Positions 58,175-64,000 of a stretch of DNA of 64,000 bases are shown piece after piece. Below the pieces are notes generated by a model. That model did no database searches. It was not told where the DNA came from and saw only the letters and a program-made list of their open reading frames with translations. Position numbers and translations under genes: made by a program. The DNA comes from Sphingomonas abaci (GTDB taxonomy: Bacteria; Pseudomonadota; Alphaproteobacteria; Sphingomonadales; Sphingomonadaceae): positions 372,001 through 436,000 of the forward strand of contig NZ_JACHNY010000001.1 in NCBI RefSeq assembly GCF_014199625.1, written 5' to 3'. Position 1 is the first letter of the stretch, and each line of letters starts with the position of its first letter.

Positions 58175-59356
58175 TTAAGCGTGGCGGCGCAGGGCCTCCA
58201 CAGCAGCCGCCAGCGTTGATGCAGCGTAGGCGACTGTCAACGCCACACCTGAGAGGGGTGTCCCAATTAGGGTCGATCCGGCCTGCAACAGCAGATAGGC
58301 GGGCGGCCCGCCCCACCAGGGACGCCGGCGCGATCGCTGGATCGCCCGCTCGCCGAGACCGCCCAGATACAGGATCGCCAATGCCCCGACCAGGCCGACC
58401 GCCTGGCCTTGCGCCATGCCCAGGGTCAGGCCCAGCGCCAGCGTGGCGAGCGCGGGCACGGCGGCGATGCCGATGGTCTGCGCACGCACCAGCGCCGCTT
58501 CGTCGCGCAGGATCGCCAATGTGCGGCCCAGCCCCATCAACAGGCAGCCGACCAGCGCGACGATCAGGCCGCCTCGCGTCATCCCGCCCAGCGTCAGCGC
58601 CGCGCCGACCACGCCCAGCCCCGCGCCGCCCAGCGCGATGCCGGTGGTGCCCGCCCGGCGCTCGATCAACCGGGGCACCAGCGCCCGGGCGAGCGGCGCC
58701 AGCACGATGGCGTTGAACCAGTTGCGTCGGTCGGCGACGGTGGCGGCCAGCACCGCCTTGCCCCGCACCGCCAGCGCGGCGCTGCTATGCTCGATGCCAT
58801 GGCCGTCGCGCAGCATCGCCTCCGCTAGCGGCACATGGGCGGCGCGCCCCTGATCGGCGAGCCGCAGCGCGGTGGACTGCAGGTCGTAATCCTGGGGCAG
58901 CGCGGCAACATCGGCGATCCGCCGCGCATCGAGCCGGGCGACGCCGGCCCAGGCGGTGCTGCCGCCCAGCCGTTCGTAGCGGGTCGGTGCGGTCGCGTCG
59001 GGCACCACGAGCAGCGCATCGCTGCCCTCCTCGGCGAAGCGATCGATCACCTCCTGCGTGGTGATCAGGCCATCGGCGAGCATGACGATCCGGGCCAGCG
59101 GATGGAATTTCGCCGATGCCTCGACCGCGGAGCGCACCGCGTCGACCGCGATGCCGCGCTTGCTGATCCGGCCCAGCGCGCCGAGCAGTTCCGGGGTCAG
59201 CCGCCCGACCACCACCACCAGTTGCGCCGCCCCCGCCGCGATCAGCAGGCGCGCCTGATATTCGATGATCGTGACGCCCCCGAACGGAAGCGTCGCTGTC
59301 AGCTGTCCCGGCCGGTCGTCGGCGTCCTGTTGAGCGAAGAGAAGGCCGGCAAGCAT
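58175..59356 (-). CDS. Nucleotidyltransferase-like protein with C-terminal membrane domain
   Basis: A 393-residue protein of unknown function. Residues about 15-180 resemble a GT-A nucleotidyltransferase: LPFGGVTIIEYQARLLIAAGAAQLVVVVGRL and VMLADGLITTQEVID are seen (quoted here only in part, as IIEYQARLL and VMLADGLI). The usual N-terminal GxGTR loop is missing and replaced by AGLLFAQQDADDRP. The second half has about five to six membrane helices (LGGAGLGVVGAALTLGGM, ALATLALGLTLGMAQ, YLLLQAGSTLIGTPL). The start may be the ATG at 59356 or a GTG two codons earlier. It lies between the HPt-like gene and the DUF2336 gene on one strand. Confidence 0.72.
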   Translation of the reverse strand: MLAGLLFAQQDADDRPGQLTATLPFGGVTIIEYQARLLIAAGAAQLVVVVGRLTPELLGALGRISKRGIAVDAVRSAVEASAKFHPLARIVMLADGLITTQEVIDRFAEEGSDALLVVPDATAPTRYERLGGSTAWAGVARLDARRIADVAALPQDYDLQSTALRLADQGRAAHVPLAEAMLRDGHGIEHSSAALAVRGKAVLAATVADRRNWFNAIVLAPLARALVPRLIERRAGTTGIALGGAGLGVVGAALTLGGMTRGGLIVALVGCLLMGLGRTLAILRDEAALVRAQTIGIAAVPALATLALGLTLGMAQGQAVGLVGALAILYLGGLGERAIQRSRRRPWWGGPPAYLLLQAGSTLIGTPLSGVALTVAYAASTLAAAVEALRRHA

Positions 59357-59409
59357 AGCCACCGGCTGTTAAGGCTCCGGCGGCGGGATGCAAGAGGCGG
59401 CCAACCGAC

Positions 59410-59703
59410 CTACAGCGCGTCGACGGCCCGGCGGATCTTGGCGAGCAGGTCGGGATCGCCCGGCCGCGCCTCCGCCGCCAGCGCCGCCAGCCCCATCAGC
59501 CGTACCGCGCCGAAGCTGGCGGACAGGCCCCGCAACCGGGCCGCCGCTGTGCGCCATTGCTCCACCGTCTCCGCCGCCGCCAATTGCGTGCAGGCGCGAG
59601 TCACGCCGTCGAGGAAGGCGAGCCGCAATTCGGCGATCAGCGCGGGTTCGTCACCCACCGCCGCCGCCAGCGCCGCATCGATCGCTCCAGGATCATAAGC
59701 CAT
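59410..59703 (-). CDS. HPt-like protein lacking the phosphoacceptor His
   Basis: A 97-residue helical protein with the pattern of histidine phosphotransfer domains: ELRLAFLDGVTRACTQL, then TAAARLRGLSASFGAVRLMGLA. In an HPt domain the motif AHxLKGSSxSLGA carries the phosphorylated His; here the equivalent residue is Ala55 in AARLRGLSASFGA. The overall length and the GLSASFGA helix cap fit well, so I read it as a degenerate HPt. It is the first gene of a four-gene minus-strand group ending in the His-less kinase. The ribosome binding site is weak. Confidence 0.7.
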   Translation of the reverse strand: MAYDPGAIDAALAAAVGDEPALIAELRLAFLDGVTRACTQLAAAETVEQWRTAAARLRGLSASFGAVRLMGLAALAAEARPGDPDLLAKIRRAVDAL

Positions 59704-59799
59704 GGTTCGCCCGTAGACGCAGACACTTAACGAGATATTGCGACGGGGTGTCGCGGGCCGGTAAAGATGGTACACCATGGTCATGATGGGGGATCGTTG

Positions 59800-62427
59800 A
59801 TGGGCGCGCCGATGGATTCAGGCCATGACCTCTGGCCGCGACGACCCGAGGAGCCGCGCGGACAGCCCGAGGTGCTCGAACTCGTCGTCGAACAGCCGGA
59901 ACAGGCGGCGGCGCGTGGCTGGACGGGGCCGGTGGCGCTGGGTGCGGCCCTCCTGCTCGATGCCGGGATCCTGTGGCTGGTCCGTGGCCAGCTGACGACC
60001 CTCTCGCCGATCCAGGCGGTGCAGATCGCGACCGCGCTGTGCGTGGCGCCGGCGCTGGTCGGCATCCTGTGGCTGCTGGCGCAGCGCACCAGCCGCGCCG
60101 AGGCGCATCGCTTCGGCCAGACCTCGCGCGCGATGCGGGCGGAGGCGGCGGCGCTGGAGGACCGGATCGCGGCGCTATCCCGCCATATCGACGTGCAGCG
60201 CGCCCATCTGAACGACCAGCTCGCCGCGCTCGCCCATACCGGCGATGCCGCCGCCGCCCGGCTGGAGACGATCGGCCGGGCGCTGGCCGGCGAGATCGAG
60301 CGCGCCGATGCCCATGCCCACCGCCTGGCGGATGCGGCCGACATGGCGCGCGGCTCAGTCGCCGACCTGCTCGCGGCCATCCCCACCGCCCGCGCCGACA
60401 GCGAGGACATCGGCCGCCGCATCGACCAGGCCGGCCTGTCCGCCGCCGCGCAGGTCGCCGCGCTGGATGCGCAGCTCTCCGCCCTGGCCGACCGCGCGCA
60501 CGAGGCCGATGTGGTCGCCACCACCGCCGCCGAGCGGCTGGCCGCGAACATCGCCCGCATCGCCGAGGCGAGCGACGGCGTCGGCCTGCGCCTCGATCGC
60601 GCCGGGGCGACGATGGCGACGACGGTTGACTCGCTTATCGCCCGCACCGAGCAGTCGGTCGAGCAGGCCCGCGCCAGCCTTGCCGCGGAGGGCGAGGCGC
60701 TGGTGGCCGCGCTCGTGGCACACCAGGCGCAGCTCGACGACGGCGCGCGGGACACCGCCGCCGCGCTTGCCCGCCAGGGACAGGCCATGGCCGAAGCCGC
60801 CGACCAGGCGCGCGCCACGCTGGCGGCGCAAGGCGAGGCGATGGTCCAGGCGCTGCGCGCCCATCAGGACGCGCTGGAGGCGAGCGCGCGCGACGGCGCC
60901 GGGCGGCTGGAGCATCAGGCCGATCAGGTCGACGCCCGACTTCGCGACGCCCATGCCGCGCTCGGCGCGCAAGGCGAGGCGATGCTGGTGACGCTCGGGA
61001 CGCATCAGGCCGCGCTGGAGGCGAGCGCGCGGGACGGCGCGTCGCTGCTCGCCCGGCAGATCGACGCGATCGAGGGCCGGCTGGAGCAGGCCCGCGCCAC
61101 CTTGGCGGTCGCCGGCGAGGCCAGCACGGAGGCCATGGCCGAGCGGCTGGAGACGATCGATCGCGCGGTCGACCATATCGCCGGGCGGTTCGAGGGACAG
61201 GCGGGTGCGGGCGATGCGATGATCGCCGGGCTGCACGCCGCGATTGATGCGGTGGAACACCGCATGGCCGCCCTGCAGGACCAGGGCGAGCAGCGCTCGC
61301 AACGTCTGGCCGCCTCGATCAGCGCGCTCGGCGGCTCCGCCGACGCGATGACCGAGGCGCTGAAGGCCGGCGAGGCGATGGCGACGCGCACGATCGGCAC
61401 CACCGAAACGCTGCTGGTGGCGCTCGACGCGGCGGCGCGCGAGATCGATGAGACCCTGCCCGACGCGCTCGACCGGCTGGACGGGCGGATCGGCGCGAGT
61501 CGCTCGGTCGTCGCGCAGGCCAAGCCGGAACTGCTCGCCCTGGTCACCGCGGCGGAAAGCACGCACGACGCGATCGAGGCGATCGCCGATGTCATCGCCA
61601 CGCAGCGCCGCGTGCTGGACGAACTCGGCACCGGCCTGGCGGCGACGCTGGGCCAGGGGCGCGATCAGCTCGCCGCATTGGACGATACCGTCGCGGCGAC
61701 GCTGGAGCGAACGCAGCGTTTCGCGGGCGAGGCCGCGCCGCAGTTGCTCGACGCGCTGGAGCGGGTACGCGACACGGCCGAACTGGCGGCGGAGCGCGCG
61801 CGCGCGGCGTTGGTCGCGGTGATCCCGCAAGCCGCCGCGGCGCTCGGCGAGGCCGCGGCCGAGACGATGCGGCGGGTGACCGGCGACACCGTGGTACGGC
61901 AGGTCGATTCGATCACCGACGCCACACGTCTGGCTGTCGAGGCGGCCACGCAGGCGACGGAACGGCTGGCCGCACAGGTCGACACCATCGCCGAGCAGTC
62001 AGAACGGGTGGAGAGTCGCATCGTCGAGGCCCGGCAAGAGCGTGAGACTGCAGAGAAGGACATGCTGACCCGGCGGGTGGCGACCCTGATCGAGCAGCTC
62101 AACTCGGCCTCGATCGACATCACCCGAGCCTTCGCGCCGGATATCGCCGACAGCGCCTGGGCCGCCTATCTGAAGGGGGATCGCGGCGTCTTCACCCGCC
62201 GCGCCGTGCGTCTGCTCGACGCCAGCCAAGCCGCGGCCGTGGTCGACCTCTATGACCGCGACACCGGCTTCCGCGAACAGGTCAATCGCTACATCCACGA
62301 TTTCGAGGCGATGCTTCGCATGATCCTGGCACAGGCCGAGGGGTCGCCGCTGGGCGTCACGCTCCTGTCCTCGGACATGGGCAAGCTCTATGTGGCGCTC
62401 GCCCAGGCGATCGAGCGGCTTCGCTGA
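59800..62427 (+). CDS. Large coiled-coil membrane protein with 47-residue repeats
   Basis: An 875-residue protein with no named function. An N-terminal cytoplasmic stretch of about 45 residues is followed by two membrane helices (about residues 46-66 and 77-98, VALGAALLLDAGILWLV and ATALCVAPALVGILWLLA). The next 670 residues are almost entirely Ala/Glu/Gln/Arg/Leu-rich coiled coil. Three exact 47-residue repeats plus a partial one lie at codons 289-429. A globular end (about 760-875) has IDITRAFAPDIADSAWAAYL and FEAMLRMILAQAEGSPLGVT. GGGGGA precedes the ATG at 59800. It is divergent from the HPt-like gene and could be a scaffold for it. Confidence 0.82.
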   Translation: MGAPMDSGHDLWPRRPEEPRGQPEVLELVVEQPEQAAARGWTGPVALGAALLLDAGILWLVRGQLTTLSPIQAVQIATALCVAPALVGILWLLAQRTSRAEAHRFGQTSRAMRAEAAALEDRIAALSRHIDVQRAHLNDQLAALAHTGDAAAARLETIGRALAGEIERADAHAHRLADAADMARGSVADLLAAIPTARADSEDIGRRIDQAGLSAAAQVAALDAQLSALADRAHEADVVATTAAERLAANIARIAEASDGVGLRLDRAGATMATTVDSLIARTEQSVEQARASLAAEGEALVAALVAHQAQLDDGARDTAAALARQGQAMAEAADQARATLAAQGEAMVQALRAHQDALEASARDGAGRLEHQADQVDARLRDAHAALGAQGEAMLVTLGTHQAALEASARDGASLLARQIDAIEGRLEQARATLAVAGEASTEAMAERLETIDRAVDHIAGRFEGQAGAGDAMIAGLHAAIDAVEHRMAALQDQGEQRSQRLAASISALGGSADAMTEALKAGEAMATRTIGTTETLLVALDAAAREIDETLPDALDRLDGRIGASRSVVAQAKPELLALVTAAESTHDAIEAIADVIATQRRVLDELGTGLAATLGQGRDQLAALDDTVAATLERTQRFAGEAAPQLLDALERVRDTAELAAERARAALVAVIPQAAAALGEAAAETMRRVTGDTVVRQVDSITDATRLAVEAATQATERLAAQVDTIAEQSERVESRIVEARQERETAEKDMLTRRVATLIEQLNSASIDITRAFAPDIADSAWAAYLKGDRGVFTRRAVRLLDASQAAAVVDLYDRDTGFREQVNRYIHDFEAMLRMILAQAEGSPLGVTLLSSDMGKLYVALAQAIERLR
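60664..61086 (+). repeat. Three in-frame 141-base repeats (47 residues each) in the coiled-coil gene
   Basis: Unit starts are at 60664 (QARASLAAEGEALVAAL), 60805 (QARATLAAQGEAMVQAL) and 60946 (DAHAALGAQGEAMLVTL), all spaced by exactly 141 bases. A fourth start at 61087 (QARATLAVAGEAS) loses similarity after about 13 residues. The shared inner motif AHQxxLExxARD recurs in each unit. The constant length with divergent bases suggests old duplications kept in register for coiled-coil geometry. Confidence 0.88.
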
Positions 62428-62936
62428 CGGGACGCCGTCGCGCCTCTGTGAGCCAGAATGCCGGGGCACGACACGGGCCTTAATCGGAGGTAGCGCGGAA
62501 GACCCCGCGAGAACGCACGGCGGGCGTTCGCAGCCTACGGAGCGACGGCAGCGCAACCTCTATGGACATGCGCCTGATCCGCGCGCGGCCTTGTGCTCCG
62601 GAGGACGTGGGCGCGCCGGTTGAAGCGGGACAGCGCTGCGGTTCGCCCGCCCCTGAGCGCCAGCGCGCACAGGACGGCGATGGTGACCTCTTCAAGGTCG
62701 CGCTCCCCCATCGGCCTCCATCGCCAGACCGGGGACGCCGGGATTCCTGCCGAACGTCGATGACGCGGTGATCGCCAGGTGGGACGAGTCGGCGGCGTCG
62801 CACGCACGCTTCTGTTCAAGCCTATCGGCTCACTGCTCTCGATGCCGTCGCCCGTCGCGGCCGGTTCCCCGGCCGTTGACAGCCGCTCACCGGCCGACCG
62901 ATTGGCGGGTACCGCTTCCAGCCCCGCCGTCCCCGG
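62428..62936. other. Gene-free stretch of about 500 bases
   Basis: No reading frame here has a family signature, a convincing ribosome binding site or a signal peptide. The short frames that exist are Arg- and Pro-rich, as expected from non-coding GC-rich DNA. It contains a strong GC stem-loop at 62858-62875 and otherwise nothing I can assign. It could be decayed coding sequence. Confidence 0.5.
62858..62875. repeat. GC-rich inverted repeat downstream of the TPR-like gene
   Basis: CGGCCGG, a TTCC loop and CCGGCCG form a perfect seven-pair hairpin. It lies 61 bases after the stop of the minus-strand TPR-like gene. It has no T run, so a role in termination or message stability is only a guess. 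Confidence 0.4.
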
Positions 62937-63284
62937 CTATCGCGTTGCGATCGCCATCGGCGTCAAGCGGGCCAGTCCGCGCTGCGCCACCTGATGCGAG
63001 CCGGCGGTCGCGCCAGAGGCAAGGTCCATCTGGACGTCGGGCGTATCGAGCACGGCAGCGTAGAGCGAACGCGCCTCGGCCGTACGACCGGTCTGCTGGT
63101 AGATCGCCGCGAGGTTGAGCAGCACCTCCGGCGTCGCCGTGCCCGAACGCTGCGCTGCCGACAGCGTCGCCTCCGCCTTTTTCAGATTGCCGGCCGCGAT
63201 CGCCATATAGCCAGTCGGCGTGGTGGCCATGGCCGACTCCGCCACCGTGGCCAGCACCAGCGAGGACATCAGCAGCTTGCGCAT
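62937..63284 (-). CDS. Small exported TPR-like protein
   Basis: A 115-residue protein. The signal peptide MRKLLMSSLVLATVAESAMA is followed by about one and a half tetratricopeptide-like helix pairs: GYMAIAAGNLKKAEATLSAA, then EVLLNLAAIYQQTGRTAEAR with SLYAAVL. Such proteins mediate protein-protein contacts in the periplasm; the partner is unknown. The ATG at 63284 sits 7 bases after GGAG, with another ATG just upstream at 63287. It follows the exbD terminator on the same strand, so it is probably transcribed separately. Confidence 0.75.
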   Translation of the reverse strand: MRKLLMSSLVLATVAESAMATTPTGYMAIAAGNLKKAEATLSAAQRSGTATPEVLLNLAAIYQQTGRTAEARSLYAAVLDTPDVQMDLASGATAGSHQVAQRGLARLTPMAIATR

Positions 63285-63451
63285 CATCCATCTCCCAATC
63301 CCGTGACCATCAACGTGATGTTTCACTTTTATGACTCTGATGTGTCACTTCTGTGAACCGCACGCAAGCCCGAAAGGTCCGGGTCGAGACGATGGGCCTG
63401 TGCCATTCCGCAACGCTGCGGCCGCCGCCCTCGCCGATCGACGACGGGCAC

Positions 63452-63478
63452 AAAAAAAGGCGACCCCGAAGGGCCGCC
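63452..63478 (-). terminator. Rho-independent terminator downstream of exbD
   Basis: On the minus strand GGCGGCCC, a TTCG tetraloop and GGGTCGCC form an eight-pair stem (one G-T), followed by seven T residues. It starts 27 bases after the exbD stop and marks the end of the exb operon. Confidence 0.92.
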
Positions 63479-63505
63479 TGGCATCGTTCCAGCAGGATCA
63501 AACGA

Positions 63506-63931
63506 TCAGAAGTCGTTGCGATACTGCTCGTTGCCGATGAAGCCGAGCTTGGTGATCGCGGACCGCTTGACCACGGCCAGCGTCTTGTCGACGACTTCGT
63601 AGCGCGCGTCAGGCGCGGGCTGGAAGTGGAGTTCCGGCTCGGGGTTCATCGCCGCCGACTGGTCAAGATACTGGCGCAGCGTCACCTCGTCCACGGGTGA
63701 GCCGTTCCAGGCGACCGTGCCCGCCGCGTCGATGGTGATCTTGTTCTTCTGCGAGTCGACCGGGTTCGCCGGGGTCTTCGAGTTCTGCGGAAGATCGACC
63801 TTCACGGCATGCGTCTGGATCGGGATGGTGATGATGAACATGATGAGGAGAACGAGCAGGACGTCGATCAACGGCGTCATGTTCATTTCCATCATCGGGC
63901 CGTCTTCTTCTTTGCCGCCGCTCATTGCCAT
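63506..63931 (-). CDS. exbD: Biopolymer transport protein ExbD (second ExbD/TolR-family protein)
   Basis: A 141-residue proton-channel subunit that energises TonB-dependent outer-membrane uptake. The short cytoplasmic start (MAMSGGKEEDGPMMEMN) leads to the membrane helix MTPLIDVLLVLLIMFIITIP with the proton-carrying Asp23. The periplasmic domain has VDLPQNSKTP, ITIDAAGTVAWNGSPVDE and the end FIGNEQYRNDF. It is clearly distinct from TolR at the other end of the window. It ends at a strong terminator, so it is the last gene of its operon; a further coding sequence ends 30 bases upstream. Confidence 0.93.
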   Translation of the reverse strand: MAMSGGKEEDGPMMEMNMTPLIDVLLVLLIMFIITIPIQTHAVKVDLPQNSKTPANPVDSQKNKITIDAAGTVAWNGSPVDEVTLRQYLDQSAAMNPEPELHFQPAPDARYEVVDKTLAVVKRSAITKLGFIGNEQYRNDF

Positions 63932-63961
63932 GTCATGCTACTCCTAAATACGTCCGAGCGA

Positions 63962-64000
63962 TCAGCGATCAGTGGTGCCGATGGCGGGCGGCTCGGAGAT
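63962..64000 (-). CDS. C-terminal end of an upstream gene, probably of the exb operon (partial)
   Basis: An open frame enters from the right edge and ends ISEPPAIGTTDR followed by TGA. Only twelve residues are visible, too few to identify. Its position 30 bases ahead of exbD on the same strand suggests another ExbD or an ExbB, as in the common tonB-exbB-exbD-exbD order. Confidence 0.35.
   Translation of the reverse strand: MSEPPAIGTTDR

Noticed and set aside
62535..62819. Short minus-strand frames in the gap after the coiled-coil gene
   Set aside because: No ribosome binding site, no signal peptide and Arg/Pro-biased composition.

Overview
This window is a GC-rich chromosomal segment from an alphaproteobacterium, most likely a sphingomonad (Sphingomonas or a close relative). 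The basis is the high GC content and the gene order ybgC-tolQRAB-pal, infA-maf-rng-yacG-tRNA-Phe and phoR-pstSCAB-phoU-phoB. PEP-CTERM-type proteins, DUF2336 and DUF2934 proteins, and the style of the proteins point the same way. I see no insertion sequence, phage, integrase or CRISPR array. Most of it is core chromosome with small accessory groups between housekeeping operons.

Layout. 1-4405 (minus) is the Tol-Pal envelope operon. 4520-11828 holds a VOC protein, a nitronate monooxygenase-like gene overlapping lysC, ubiG, an AI-2E exporter, and the minus-strand run pyrE-pdxJ-acpS-lepB. 12018-14909 is coxB-coxA closed by a strong terminator, with none of the usual assembly and subunit III genes behind it. 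15391-20585 (minus) is a glgE and treS-maltokinase operon that turns trehalose or maltose into alpha-glucan. 20634-23844 has small stress-type proteins, then infA-maf-rng-yacG and tRNA-Phe. 24083-28431 carries a very large propeller diguanylate cyclase, an orphan lipoprotein, a small acidic protein and tRNA-Pro. 28549-33513 contains the Pit/DUF47 phosphate pair, a phospholipase D-like enzyme, dinB and a PEP-CTERM protein. 33630-37303 is a coupled sensor kinase and REC-GGDEF-EAL pair. 37351-41543 is glmU-glmS-fructokinase. 41604-49528 is gph followed by the whole high-affinity phosphate operon, with Pho-box-like repeats ahead of pstS. 49731-55544 has a beta carbonic anhydrase, comEC, gltX, gltA and a small membrane protein.

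55681-62427 is the most unusual part. A four-gene minus-strand operon encodes an HPt-like protein, a nucleotidyltransferase-like membrane protein, a DUF2336 protein and a histidine-kinase-like protein. The HPt and the kinase both lack the phosphorylatable histidine. Divergent from it is an 875-residue coiled-coil membrane protein containing three exact-length 47-residue repeats. The window ends with a small TPR-like exported protein and an ExbD of a second ExbB/ExbD/TonB-type energy module.

Many genes overlap by 1-8 bases and several use GTG or TTG starts, typical of compact high-GC operons. Phosphate appears twice (Pit plus Pst), cyclic di-GMP appears in two loci, and proton-motive-force coupling of the outer membrane appears at both ends of the window (Tol and ExbD). 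All functional statements rest on reading the translated sequences and on knowledge of the families; no database search was run.
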